NCBI RefSeq assembly: GCF_031202265.1
Contig: NZ_CP100605.1
Coordinates: 248,001-312,000, forward strand
Direction: 5' to 3'
Length of the DNA: 64,000 nt
DNA from: Bradyrhizobium sp. Ash2021
GTDB taxonomy: Bacteria > Pseudomonadota > Alphaproteobacteria > Rhizobiales > Xanthobacteraceae
The translations under genes and the position numbers were made by a program. The notes under the pieces are model-generated. The model was not told where the DNA came from. It did not search any database and was given only the letters and a program-made list of their open reading frames with translations. Shown piece by piece: positions 18,099-26,909 of this stretch. The stretch's first letter is position 1. Each line of letters begins with the position of its first letter.

Positions 18099-18806
18099 TC
18101 AGCGCGCCGCCTTCGGAAAATTGGAAGGAAACAGGGATCGGCGGGTTTCCTCGTCCACTTCCTTCTTGAAGGCGTGTCCCTTCCCGACGGCACGGGCTTT
18201 GGCGACCGCCGGGCGCGCGTCGATCTCCTTGAAGAAACGTTCGAGGTCCGGGAAGGCCGCGAGCGGCGTGGCTTCACCGGGCAGTACGCGCGGGGCCCGG
18301 TCCAGCCAGCCCCACGCCGAGATGTCGGCGATCGAGAATTCGTTTCCGACGATGAAGTCGCGCCCCTTCAGATGGCTATCCAGGACCTCGTAATGACGCT
18401 CGACCTCCCGGCGGTAGCGGTTGATGACGTAGGCGAGCTTTTCCGGAGCCGCGTGCTGGAAATGTACGGCCTGTCCCGAGAAAGGGCCGATGCCGGTCGC
18501 GATGAAGAACAGCCAGGACAGCAGTTCTCCTCTGTCTGCTGCGGCCCCGATCAGACGCCCGGTTTTCTCGCCGAGATAGAGCAGGATCGCCCCGGAATCG
18601 AAGACCCGGATTTCCTTGCCACCGGGGCCTTCTGTGTCGACGATGGCCGGTACCTTGCCGTTCGGATTGATGGCGCGGAAGTCCGCCTTGTGCTGCTCGC
18701 CCTTGCTAGTGTCGACCGGGATGACCTCATATGGAAGTCCCGCTTCCTCAAGCACCAGAGCGATCTTCGCCGGATTGGGCGTGGGGTGGAAATAGAAGCG
18801 GATCAT
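18099..18806 (-). CDS. glutathione S-transferase, Ure2p/YfcG-like
   Basis: Start at ATG 18806 with AAAGGGAG upstream; longer upstream readings run into the promoter. 235 aa. N-terminal thioredoxin fold with FYFHPTPNPAKIALVLEEAG, NPNGKVPAIVD, and FDSGAILLYLGEK; C-terminal helical domain with GRDFIVGNEFSIADISAWGW. The TPNxxK start is typical of disulfide-bond oxidoreductase-like GSTs. It is the first gene of a leftward set (GST, SDR, ABM, GST) reading away from operator 2. Confidence 0.88.
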   Translation of the reverse strand: MIRFYFHPTPNPAKIALVLEEAGLPYEVIPVDTSKGEQHKADFRAINPNGKVPAIVDTEGPGGKEIRVFDSGAILLYLGEKTGRLIGAAADRGELLSWLFFIATGIGPFSGQAVHFQHAAPEKLAYVINRYRREVERHYEVLDSHLKGRDFIVGNEFSIADISAWGWLDRAPRVLPGEATPLAAFPDLERFFKEIDARPAVAKARAVGKGHAFKKEVDEETRRSLFPSNFPKAAR

Positions 18807-19021
18807 CAGTTTTCTCCCTTTGAAGTTTTTTGAGTGCCGGTGACGGCGGCCAGCAGGACGCCGACGGCCATTCGCCGAGAACCGGGATCGCCAGGGCCGC
18901 CGCCGCGGTGACCGGCACGAGAGCGATGATGGCGGCCGCCGCACGTGCCCCGAGCAGTTGTCAATCTGAGTTGAAGTCATCGTGAAGGAACCGGAGGGGC
19001 TTGAGCTTGACTTCGCAAGGT

Positions 19022-19049
19022 TCGTTTTAGATCATACGCTCTAGAACGA
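19022..19049. promoter_or_regulatory. TetR-type operator 2 in divergent promoter
   Basis: TTTTAGATCATACGCTCTAG plus AA, matching operators 1, 3 and 4. Located between the leftward GST-SDR-ABM-GST set (start 18806) and the rightward HAD gene (start 19199), so one bound dimer could control both directions. Confidence 0.78.
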
Positions 19050-19198
19050 AGCAAGCGCTCTTTTGTTCGTATGCTCGTGAGAGCCGGCGGCCGGGCCGTC
19101 GGCGGCGTGCGATCAAGCGGCTCGCGAAGATATTTCACACGTGATGTAAGAACCATCACGACGTGTGCTTACGGCGTTTTGAGGAAAGAGCGTATCCG

Positions 19199-19900
19199 AT
19201 GACGATGGACATCCGCGCATTGACCTTCGATACGGGAGGCACGCTCCTGAACTGGCATGGCGGCCTCTTGAGCGCGTTCGAGAAGGCCGGCCGCGCCCAC
19301 GGACTCGGCGACCGATCATGGGCGGAGACCGTCAACGAGTATCGGCGACGCAGCCTGAAGAGAATGGTCGGGGCCATCGATCCCCCCTTCAATATCGACG
19401 ACGTACATCGAGAGGAGCTTGCCAAGCTCGTCGGCGAGATGAATTTGCCTTTCGGCGCCGAGGAGATGACGCAGATTTCGAATGCCTGGCATTCCTTGGA
19501 TGCGTGGCCCGATGTCGCCGGCGGCTTGAGCCGGCTTCGCCGTCGGTATTCCGTCGTCGCGTTCACCATCCTGAGCGTGTCTCTCGTGATGGACGCATCG
19601 AGGAAAAACCGCATGGACTGGGATTGCATCCTGAGTTGCGAGCTCCTCCGCGTCTACAAGACGAACAAGGAGGCGTACGATATGGCGGCCGAGAAGCTCG
19701 CCCTTCAGCCCCGACAGATCATGATGGTGGCTTGCCACAACTTCGACCTCATGGCCGCCCGGGCCGCCGGCTACCGAAGCGCCTTCGTCCGACGACCTTC
19801 CGAATGGGGCGTGGCCGGTCCACCCGACCCCACCCCGCATCCAGAGCACGATGTCGTCGCAACCGACCTGGAGGATTTGGCGCAACAACTCGGAGCGTAG
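19199..19900 (+). CDS. HAD-superfamily hydrolase, haloacid-dehalogenase type II-like
   Basis: 233 aa from ATG 19199 (GAGGAAAG upstream). Motif I reads LTFDTGGTLLNW: the nucleophile Asp is kept. Motif II is in FTILSVS, motif III around RVYKTNKEAYDMA (Lys), and motif IV is MMVACHNFDLMAARAAGYRSAFVRRP, resembling the haloacid dehalogenase layout with N-D-L-A replaced by F-D-L-M. It could dehalogenate a 2-haloacid or act as a phosphatase. Controlled from operator 2. Confidence 0.82.
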   Translation: MTMDIRALTFDTGGTLLNWHGGLLSAFEKAGRAHGLGDRSWAETVNEYRRRSLKRMVGAIDPPFNIDDVHREELAKLVGEMNLPFGAEEMTQISNAWHSLDAWPDVAGGLSRLRRRYSVVAFTILSVSLVMDASRKNRMDWDCILSCELLRVYKTNKEAYDMAAEKLALQPRQIMMVACHNFDLMAARAAGYRSAFVRRPSEWGVAGPPDPTPHPEHDVVATDLEDLAQQLGA

Positions 19901-20109
19901 GTCGGGCGCCCTATTCTATCGAGCAATAATCGTTATTCGTCGCCTGGACTGGCGCGCTTTCCGGACCGATGCGAGGCTCCCGCGGCCGAACGCTATTTCA
20001 GGAATCCCGTGGTGGATCCGGATCCAGAGCCGATGGATGGATGGCCACGGCTTCTCCTTCGATGCGTACGGCCCAATGGTCGCCGGACGGCGCCGCATCG
20101 GGATGCCGG
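19901..20109 (+). other. intergenic between HAD and TetR genes
   Basis: No supported gene; operator 3 follows at 20110. Confidence 0.35.
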
Positions 20110-20137
20110 TCGATTATAGATCGTTCGCTCCAGAATA
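20110..20137. promoter_or_regulatory. TetR-type operator 3, autoregulatory
   Basis: TTATAGATCGTTCGCTCCAG plus AA, about 130 bases before the TetR gene start. Same palindrome as sites 1, 2 and 4, which suggests that the regulator represses its own gene. Confidence 0.75.
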
Positions 20138-20268
20138 CCAGCAACTCGAAACTTCGAACGAAGCGCCTGACTCGATCTGCGATCCGGCTTTCAAGCCGCC
20201 GCTCTGGATGCTATGCAATTAACGTCACCCGATCAGTCTGTTATCGAAACGAGAAAGGGCCGGAACGA

Positions 20269-20943
20269 ATGGCGAGGCCGCGCGAATTCGACGAAGCGAC
20301 CGTTCTCGATGCGGCGATCGAGCGGTTCTGGCTGCGCGGTTACGAAGGCACTTCCGTGCGCGACCTGGCGGACGAAATGAGCATCGCGGGCGCGAGCCTC
20401 TACAACGCCTTCGGCGACAAGCGGGGCTTGTACGAGCGCGCCCTGAACCGTTACCTCGATCAGACCTTTCGCGAACGGATCCGCCGCATCGAACCGGCCA
20501 TGCCTCCGCGCGAAGCGATCGGCGCCTTCTTGGAGGAAATCATCAAGCGCTCGCTCACGGACAAGCAGCGCCGCGGCTGTATGCTGGTGAATTCCGCCAT
20601 CGAGAGCGCCCCTTACGACCCCGACTTCCTGGGCGTCGTGGCGACGTTCCTCGACGAGGTGGAGGCTTTCTTCCGCCGCTGCGTGTCCAAGGGTCAGAAG
20701 GACGGCACCGTCACGCGCGACCACTCGGCCGAGGATCTTTCCAAGTCGCTGCTGGGAATTCTCCTCGGCATCCGGGTGCTTGCGCGTGTTCGGCCCGATC
20801 GGAAGTTGCTCGAAGGCCTCGTGCGGCCGATATTCGGCCTTCTCGACGATACCGGATCGACCCGGCGTGCAAAGTCTCGTTCGGCCACTGACCCGGTGAC
20901 GGCGGGCCAGGTGAAGCCGCCGCAGCGCCCGCCAGGGCGATAG
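20269..20943 (+). CDS. TetR/AcrR-family transcriptional regulator
   Basis: 224 aa from ATG 20269. The DNA-binding helices are standard: FDEATVLDAAIERFWLRGYE, then TSVRDLADEMSIAGASLYNAFGDK (about residues 27-50). The ligand domain contains KQRRGCMLVNSAIE, with a cysteine (near residue 104) in a position conserved in electrophile-sensing relatives such as the NemR group. The C-terminal 25 residues are a basic Pro-rich tail. The four matching palindromes around it make it the probable repressor of the flanking genes. Confidence 0.88.
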   Translation: MARPREFDEATVLDAAIERFWLRGYEGTSVRDLADEMSIAGASLYNAFGDKRGLYERALNRYLDQTFRERIRRIEPAMPPREAIGAFLEEIIKRSLTDKQRRGCMLVNSAIESAPYDPDFLGVVATFLDEVEAFFRRCVSKGQKDGTVTRDHSAEDLSKSLLGILLGIRVLARVRPDRKLLEGLVRPIFGLLDDTGSTRRAKSRSATDPVTAGQVKPPQRPPGR

Positions 20944-21130
20944 CGTCGACGATGCCCGAAAACGGCAAGACGCGATTTGCTGTCCGCCGATTCGTAAGAT
21001 AATCGACCTTGCGACGTTTTTCGCCTGGCACGCTCGAGCGAAGCAGAACTGAATCAGCAAGTGCGCGCGACGGCCTCACAACTCGAACCAGCGGTCTGAG
21101 AGCAGAGTGATCGACGTCGGCAATCGCACG

Positions 21131-21799
21131 CTACGAGGCGCTTTCGCGTGCTGCTGCGATGGAACGCAGCGCCGAGACGAGATCTTCAGGCGCGAGGCGG
21201 CGCCGATAGTCTATCTCCACGAAGGAGAAAACGACACGCCTGTCCCCATCTACTACAAACGTCGCGGGCACCGGAAGTTCCCAGCTTTCGTCACCGTTGA
21301 TGCCAGGCAGCTCCTTGCCATTCGAACGTAAGGCCGCGCGCAATTCCTCCGGCAAGGAGTAAACCAAACCAAACTTGCGCGCGATCGAATTCCTGACGTC
21401 GCTTAGGACAGGGAATTTCAGGGCGTTCTTTTCCGACGTCGACAGCGATTTGTCCGGAAGTTGGGGAGAAATAGCCAGCATCCTTGCCCCAAGGGCTTCG
21501 ATATCCGGCAATGCCGCTTGATAGGCGCGTAACTGAAGATTGCAATAAGGACACCAGCCGCCGCGATAGAAGGTGACGACCGCCGCGCCGCCTTTCAACA
21601 CGTCTTCCAGCGAAGTATACGACCCAATGGCATTCGGCAGCGAAAAATCGGGCGCCAAGTCTCCGACTTTCAAGACACCGGATAGCGGGAATTTCGCACG
21701 AAGTTCTTCGACCTTGCTGTTGTAGAGCGCCGCTCGCCCCGCAGGGGCGGTTAATTCAAACTCCGCTTTGAAATCTGCCAGATCCTGTTCCAGCCCCAT
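21131..21799 (-). CDS. peroxiredoxin-like AhpC/TSA-family protein
   Basis: Start at ATG 21799 (AGGAGA upstream); an upstream in-frame start would cover operator 4. 222 aa. A helical N-terminal segment (about 1-40) precedes the AhpC/TSA fold: VGDLAPDFSLPNAIG, then FYRGGWCPYCNLQLRAY with C83 and C86, giving a CxxC in place of the single peroxidatic Cys context, and VPATFVVDGDRRV. Probable thiol peroxidase or reductase. Its promoter carries operator 4, linking it to the TetR regulon. Confidence 0.87.
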   Translation of the reverse strand: MGLEQDLADFKAEFELTAPAGRAALYNSKVEELRAKFPLSGVLKVGDLAPDFSLPNAIGSYTSLEDVLKGGAAVVTFYRGGWCPYCNLQLRAYQAALPDIEALGARMLAISPQLPDKSLSTSEKNALKFPVLSDVRNSIARKFGLVYSLPEELRAALRSNGKELPGINGDESWELPVPATFVVDGDRRVVFSFVEIDYRRRLAPEDLVSALRSIAAARESAS

Positions 21800-21844
21800 A
21801 AACGTTCTCCTGGGTCGCCGGCCGCATGCCAAGCCGCGCACCAA

Positions 21845-21870
21845 ATTATAGAGCGGTCGATCTATAACGA
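21845..21870. promoter_or_regulatory. TetR-type operator 4, upstream of peroxiredoxin
   Basis: TTATAGAGCGGTCGATCTAT plus AA, the most symmetric of the four sites, 46 bases before the start of the leftward peroxiredoxin gene. It overlaps the likely promoter. Confidence 0.78.
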
Positions 21871-21989
21871 CAATCCACTGGTCGTTTAATTCGCAGACGT
21901 CGAGCGCTCTCCAGGTGCGCGACCAATACGGCGGTTGTTAGAGCGAAGCGACCCTCCGCGCAAATCCAACACTTTCAACGCGGAGATTG

Positions 21990-22060
21990 TTTCCTGGAGA
22001 GAGTGGGATTCGAACCCAGGTTACAGGTCTGTCTGGACTGCCTCGGCCACCATGCAGTGC
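21990..22060 (-). repeat. tRNA-like remnant
   Basis: On the minus strand: GGTGGCCGAGG, then CTGTAACCT and GGGTTCGAATCCCACTCTC with TCCA, i.e. a D-arm-like, anticodon-like and T-arm plus acceptor-like series. The matching 5' acceptor half and proper stems are missing, so it is not a functional tRNA. It may be a former attachment site or part of the repeat that follows. Confidence 0.5.
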
Positions 22061-22065
22061 ATTTA

Positions 22066-22185
22066 TTCTAGCGTCTCCAAGGCGAGTCTCCAGAAAACGG
22101 GAGTTTTATTGAATTCGGCTGGAGACTTTCGGCAGTTTTCGTCGAAAAAGTTCGAAAATGGCGCAACTGGAGACTTTCAACAATT
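22066..22185. repeat. GGAGACTTTC repeat, copy B
   Basis: Contains AGTCTCCAGAAAACGGGAG, GGAGACTTTCGGCAG and a second GGAGACTTTC. Together with 23193-23345 it would form one composite unit like 12300-12705, with the IS5 element sitting between the halves. Confidence 0.55.
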
Positions 22186-22186
22186 A

Positions 22187-22215
22187 GAAAAGCCCGCCAT
22201 TGGCGGGCCTTTTTG
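22187..22215. terminator. Rho-independent terminator
   Basis: GCCCGCC and GGCGGGC pair around a short loop, flanked by AAAA on the left and TTTTT on the right. Confidence 0.75.
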
Positions 22216-22239
22216 CCACTAAAGAAGGAAATTCTCTAA

Positions 22240-23173
22240 GAGTCTGTCCGGGATCATGCTGTTTTTTGACAGAGCTTTCTGAGCATGAGGCGGATTGAGG
22301 CAAGGCGCAAGAACGCCAAGGCCTTTCGGTTGAGACACTCCCAATCCTTGGCCAAGCGGCGGCAGCGATTGAGCCAGGCGATGGTGCGCTCGACGATCCA
22401 TCGCTTGGGCAAGACCGCAAAGCCCTTTGCTGTATCGGAACGCTTGACGATTTCCACGTCGATTTGCCGGAGGATTTTGCGAACGGCGGACTGAAAGATC
22501 GGCCCCTGGTAGCCGCCGTCGGCATAGAGCTTCAGCAGGAATGGATGCAGGCCAAACAGAGTGGCCATCACCAACACCCCGCCGTCTCGATCCTGGATGT
22601 CCGCCGAATGTACAAGGGCGTGGAGCAATAAGCCCTGGGTATCGACTAGGATGTGGCGCTTCTTGCCCTTGATCTTCTTTCCCGCATCGTAGCCATGCGG
22701 GTCAATCCACGCCCCCCTTTTTCCGCGCTCTTGACGCTTTGACTGTCGATGATGGCGGCGCTCGGGCTGGGTTCTCGGTTGGCCAACTCCCGACATTGTA
22801 CATAGAGCGCGTGATGGATGCGATCGAGCGTGCCGTCCCAAGTCCACAAGTCAAAATAACCGTGCACCGTGCTGCGCGGCGGCAGATCCTTCGGGATCGC
22901 TCGCCATTGGCAACCGCTGCTCAGCACATACATCAGACCATTGACCACTTCACGCACATCCACCGTGCGCTTGTTGCCGCCTCGCTTGGCTGACGCAATC
23001 AGCGGCTCCACAAACGCCCATTCCTCATCGGTCAAATCGCTGGGATAGCGTAGCCGGCTGCGGTCGTAACGACCGCGGTTCTCTTTCGTCCACATCGGCG
23101 CTCCTTCAGATTCGGACCGCCTCCCTTGAATCACAAATGATTCCGATGATTCAACATGTTTTCGGACAGACAC
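22240..23173 (-). mobile_element. IS5-family (IS427-like) element, copy 1
   Basis: 934 bp with ends GAGTCTGTCCG and GTGTCTGTCCG and a TAA target duplication (22237-22239, 23174-23176). Same length as the elements at 40605 and 61778; the 61778 copy appears identical. It sits between the two halves of the composite repeat. Confidence 0.9.
22254..23095 (-). CDS. IS5-family transposase, two frames joined by -1 shift
   Basis: The first frame starts at ATG 23095 (MWTKENRGRYDRSRLRYPSD) and holds DLTDEEWAFVEPLI, SSGCQWRAIPKDL and the DDE residue in IIDSQSVKSAEKGG. At an A5G6 run the message can slip back one base, continuing WIDPHGYDAGKKIKGKKRHI, LYADGGYQG, and KRWIVERTIAWLNR with the final Glu. The fused product is 280 aa, normal for the group. 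Confidence 0.9.
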
Positions 23174-23192
23174 TAAAACGCGGACTGCTTGG

Positions 23193-23345
23193 CTGACCTG
23201 GGAGGGATCGAACTCGCACATTCCCAATCGAGAAAGGCCCTTTGAAATGTCGGAGGAATTTCCCCTCTTTTCCCGAAATTTGGGCTTGGAGACTTTTGCA
23301 GCCACGAGCTGCGAATTTTGGATACGCATCCGTCTCTAAAATCGT
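23193..23345. repeat. tRNA-3'-end-like plus GGAGACTTTT repeat, copy C
   Basis: Collinear with 12533-12705: GGCTGACCTGGGAGGGATCG at the left (T-arm-like GAGTTCGATCCC on the minus strand), AAATGTCGGAGGAATTTCC, GGAGACTTTTGCAGC and CGTCTCTAAAAT. Confidence 0.6.
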
Positions 23346-23536
23346 TGGGATTTCTCGGTCAAGCTCCAAATGCCACCGCCGCTGGCCGGAAGCCGTCACA
23401 CGACCGAACGGCAAAAGCGAATGTCCGCTCACCTCCTAACTGCGGACGTCTCAAAGCGAGGACGGAAGGTCATCTGTGCCAAATTCGGAAGTATCAACGT
23501 AACCCTTGTCCAGTTTGCCTCGACGCCGTTAGCCGT

Positions 23537-25249
23537 CTATTCAGGAGCGTCCAACATCGGCAATGCCTGAGTGCTCGGTCGCATCGAGGGGGCGGCCGGG
23601 TTGAGTTCAGTGGACCGCCGTGCGGCAAGTTCGCCGACTGCGTCGAGTACGGGATACGCAACCGAGCAGATATGCGAATGGATGCGCCGGAGGTCGCGCA
23701 GCACATCGAGATGCAACGAGGTGGTCTCGATGGTCTCAGGCCGGCCATCGCGCAGCCGATCCAGATGCCGTTCGGTGGCGGCGATCTCGGTATCGCGCAG
23801 ATGCGCCTTCTCGACCAGTAATTTGCGGGCCTCGTTGACGTCGCCCGACATGAAGATGCCGAACGCGATCCGGAGCGAATCCATCGTTCGCTTGTGGAAT
23901 GCCGACAGCTCCTCGGCGCCTTCCGGCGAAAATTCGAGCCGGCGCTTGATCTTCTTGATCGCGAGTTCGCTCAAATTCTTGTCGATGATATCGCCGATGT
24001 GCTCGAGGTTGATGGTGAAGGAAATGATCTCCATCGCCCGTTGCCCCTCGCGCTCGTCAAGGCTGCCACGGGTCAGTTTGGTCACATAGAGCTTGATCGC
24101 CTCGTCGAGGCTGTCGACGCTGTTGTCCATCTTGGAGACCTGATCGACCAGGGCGCGATCGTCGGTCATCATCGCCGCCATCACCTTGCGCAGCATGATT
24201 TCGACGTGATCGCCCATATGCAGGGTTTCGCGCGCGGCGTCGGCCAAAGCCAGCGAGGGCGTTTCAAGCGCACTTTCGTCGAGATAGCGCGGCCGCGACG
24301 GGTCGGCTTCCCGGACCCGGTTCGGCAGCAGCCTTTTCAGCAGCCGGGCCATGGTGTCGAGTAGGCCAATGAAGATGATGGCCGTTGCGACGTTGAAGGC
24401 CATATGAAACTCGGCGGTCAGCTTGGCGAGATCAGGCTGCCAGGCCTGCAAGTGCTCGGTGATCGGCCGCAGGAACGGCGCAACCAGCAGCACGCCGACC
24501 AGCCGATTGACGAGATTGCCAAGGGGAAGGCGATAACTGGCAGGATTATCGCGGTGTGCGCCCTCGAACACCGGGTTGATCGCGCTGCCGATATTGGCGC
24601 CAAGCACCAGCGCCAGTGCTGCCAACGGCGAGACGAAGTGCGCGTAAGCCAGCGACATGATCAGCAGCACGCTGGCCACGCTCGAATGCACCGCCCAGGT
24701 GACGGCCGCGCCGATCACGATGCAGAGCACGGGATCGCCGGTGATGGCGTTCATGAAAACGCGAACGCCGGGCGCATTCTCTGCCGGCGCCAGCGTGTCG
24801 AGCAGGATATGCAGCGCCAGCAGCATCAGGCCGAGGCCGATCGAGACCCGGCCGATATCCTTGATGCGCGAGCGCGCGCCGCTGCGGAATGCGACGAGGC
24901 CGAGCACGAACAGCACCGGCGCCACCGCGGAGATGTTGAACGACAGAATCTGAACGATCAGCGTCGTGCCGACATTGGCCCCGAGCATGATCGCAAGCGC
25001 GGGCACCAGGCTGACCAGGCCTTCCGAGGTAAAGGAGCTCGTGATCAGGGCGGTTGCGGTGCTGCTTTGTAACAGCGCCGTCAAGGCGATACCCGCGGCG
25101 AAAGCGGCGAAGCGGTTGTTCAGCGCCTTCGCCAGCAGCAAACGGATATCGGGACCGAACGCGCGCAGAATCCCACTGTGGACCATGTGCAGGCCCCACA
25201 ACAGCAATGCCACGCCGCCCATCAGGTCGGGAAGAACCATGCTTCCCAT
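23537..25249 (-). CDS. Na/Pi symporter with C-terminal PhoU-like domain
   Basis: 570 aa from ATG 25249. The N-terminal half has two inverted membrane repeats with the signature TALLQSSTATALITSSF (about 55-72) and its partner AVHSSVASVLLIMSLAY (about 190-206). The C-terminal half (about 345-540) is soluble and helical, carrying DNSVDSLDEAIKLYVTKLT and INLEHIGDIIDKNL, typical of PhoU-like regulation. Inner-membrane sodium-coupled phosphate transporter (NptA/YjbB type). Single gene between repeats. Confidence 0.9.
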   Translation of the reverse strand: MGSMVLPDLMGGVALLLWGLHMVHSGILRAFGPDIRLLLAKALNNRFAAFAAGIALTALLQSSTATALITSSFTSEGLVSLVPALAIMLGANVGTTLIVQILSFNISAVAPVLFVLGLVAFRSGARSRIKDIGRVSIGLGLMLLALHILLDTLAPAENAPGVRVFMNAITGDPVLCIVIGAAVTWAVHSSVASVLLIMSLAYAHFVSPLAALALVLGANIGSAINPVFEGAHRDNPASYRLPLGNLVNRLVGVLLVAPFLRPITEHLQAWQPDLAKLTAEFHMAFNVATAIIFIGLLDTMARLLKRLLPNRVREADPSRPRYLDESALETPSLALADAARETLHMGDHVEIMLRKVMAAMMTDDRALVDQVSKMDNSVDSLDEAIKLYVTKLTRGSLDEREGQRAMEIISFTINLEHIGDIIDKNLSELAIKKIKRRLEFSPEGAEELSAFHKRTMDSLRIAFGIFMSGDVNEARKLLVEKAHLRDTEIAATERHLDRLRDGRPETIETTSLHLDVLRDLRRIHSHICSVAYPVLDAVGELAARRSTELNPAAPSMRPSTQALPMLDAPE

Positions 25250-25459
25250 GAATGCTCGCTTCCGAATTTGAATCGAACGATCAGGCTATCGGCAACCTCC
25301 AGCGGATCAACCTTTTTATTCATAGCCCGGTCGGGGGCGGAGTCTATGTCGGGGCTCCTACCTTCACGGGGGCCAATTGCGGCCTTAATTTCATCTTTAG
25401 AATAAGCCCCTATTATAATTGAGGATTCTGGTTTTAGCTGACGGAAATTTATTGGCGAA

Positions 25460-25840
25460 ATGGCAAAGTCCTCAAAGCTGGTAGTCGTAAAACGCGGCAA
25501 GGTCCTGTTGGTAAGGCGCAAGCGCGACCGCCTATGGATGTTCCCAGGTGGTCGGAAGCGCGCGCGCGAAAGCCAAAAGGACTGCCTGCGCAGAGAGATC
25601 AAAGAAGAGCTTCCAAAACTTCGGCTCGATCGTGTCCGGCTATGGAAAGAAGTGAAGTCCAAGAATCGCCGCTCAGGCAGAAGAATGAGCGATGCAATTT
25701 TCGTGGCCAGGAGCGCATCCGGCTCCTTGATAATTGGCGACAAGAAGGAAATCGACAAGGCTGTGTGGCGCAAGCCGCGCGGCATTCGGCTTACACCCAC
25801 ATCTCGCTACATCAGGGATAAGCTATTTCCGACGTCATGA
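25460..25840 (+). CDS. NUDIX hydrolase-family protein
   Basis: 126 aa from ATG 25460. It shows an intact Nudix box, Gx5Ex7REIKEEL within GGRKRARESQKDCLR followed by REIKEELPKL (about residues 30-54), preceded by the VLLVRRKRDRLWMFPGG strand-loop. Small cytosolic hydrolase of a nucleoside-diphosphate-linked compound; the substrate is unknown. The protein is unusually basic. It stands alone. Confidence 0.8.
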   Translation: MAKSSKLVVVKRGKVLLVRRKRDRLWMFPGGRKRARESQKDCLRREIKEELPKLRLDRVRLWKEVKSKNRRSGRRMSDAIFVARSASGSLIIGDKKEIDKAVWRKPRGIRLTPTSRYIRDKLFPTS

Positions 25841-26104
25841 ACTTCTTTTAGGTCGATCAAGTGAAGCCAGAGGCTCACTTGCGGTCTGGGTAGAAGGCAG
25901 AAGCCGCCATCGCCTCGTGAGACTTCCGATTTGCCTCGGCGAGAACGGACATAGGTCGCCGTGCTCGGCATGTCCGCTTAGCCACTCCTATTGCTCCAAA
26001 AAGAACACCGCAGAAATGCTCCGGATGATGAATATGTTGGCCGATGAGTACCGGGTTCGGAGGCGGATTCGGGTCAACATCGAGGACACGGGAGACCACA
26101 TACA
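25841..26104 (+). other. intergenic with dispersed repeat
   Basis: No gene supported. Around 25945-25985 is another member of the dispersed repeat (GGACATAGGTCGCC then GGCATGTCCGCTT). Confidence 0.4.
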
Positions 26105-26345
26105 CCTGCCAGCCAATTCGTCTCCGCTCAAAGTCTCTCGAAAACGGGAATATCTGCGGCATTGGCCGGAGACTTTCCAGAAATTCTCTTTAAAGTTGCC
26201 GCTTTCTGGACCTTGGAGACTGAGGCCTCAAGCACGAATATGCCTATTTTTGCGGGGTTTTCTCTCATTGTTCAGCCACTATCTCTAGTTGAGAGACTGG
26301 TTGGCTGGGGCGGAAGGGATCGAACCATTACCTTCCCATTTGCAT
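26105..26345. repeat. composite GGAGACTTTC / tRNA-3'-end-like repeat, copy D
   Basis: First half matches 12300-12470 (CGTCTCC, AACGGGAATATCTGC, GGAGACTTTCC, AAAGTTGCCG, TTGGAGAC). Second part holds GGTTGGCTGGGGCGGAAGG and GATCGAACC, i.e. on the minus strand a T-arm-like and acceptor-like end GCCCCAGCCA. Confidence 0.6.
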
Positions 26346-26548
26346 CGGCGTTGCCAGAAAGCGGTCGGCTCGGCCCGTGAGCAATGATGTTGCTCAGAAA
26401 TGACTGGCATTCAAGCTTGATCGGAGCGTTGCTGTGGTGGCTTCAAGGGCTCCTGATGCGCGCTTTGAAGGGAGCCCTGCCCGGCTATTTGCCCCAGCAG
26501 GGCTGAGGTGGTGCGGCGGACGGCGTCGCGCTCACCTCAGAGGATCCC

Positions 26549-26905
26549 ATGACGAAGCCCAAATCAAAGACCAAGGTTGCTACTCGGCCGGCACCGCGAA
26601 TCGTCAAGAAAGTCAAATCCCGGCCGCTGGTGGCATCGGTCTATCCAAAAGCCGCAGCTCGACCCGAAACTAAGCACGCGCGCATCATTTCGATGCTCCA
26701 GTTATCTGCCGGCGCGACGATTGCATCAATGATGACCGCTACAGATTGGCAGCAGCATTCGGTGCGCGGCTTTCTCGCTGGAGTGGTTCGCAAGAAGCTC
26801 GGTCTTAATTTGATTTCCATGCACAGCGAAAAGGGCCGCGTCTATCGCATCAAGGATGGCAAGAGGTCAAGCACCACCGCGGATCGCGCAAAGCAAGTGG
26901 CTTGA
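26549..26905 (+). CDS. DUF3489 domain protein
   Basis: 118 aa from ATG 26549. A basic Lys/Pro-rich N-terminus (1-45) precedes a winged-helix-like DUF3489 core: KHARIISMLQLSAGATIASM, TATDWQQHSVRGFLAGVV, KKLGLNLISMHSEKGRVYRI. Proteins of this family stand beside DUF2924 and serine recombinase genes in mobile modules, exactly as here. Probably DNA-binding and part of the same unit. Confidence 0.85.
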   Translation: MTKPKSKTKVATRPAPRIVKKVKSRPLVASVYPKAAARPETKHARIISMLQLSAGATIASMMTATDWQQHSVRGFLAGVVRKKLGLNLISMHSEKGRVYRIKDGKRSSTTADRAKQVA

Positions 26906-26909
26906 TACG

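Noticed and set aside
21990..22060. Possible functional tRNA on the minus strand
   Set aside because: T-arm-like and acceptor-like 3' sequence is present, but no matching 5' acceptor half and the stems do not pair; kept only as a tRNA-like remnant.
24404..25072. 222-aa open frame opposite the Na/Pi symporter
   Set aside because: Antisense shadow with biased Asp/Gly/Arg/Gln composition and no ribosome site.
22059..26345. CRISPR-like array from the repeated GGAGACTTT words
   Set aside because: Spacing is kilobases and irregular, repeats are long and degenerate, and no cas genes are present.
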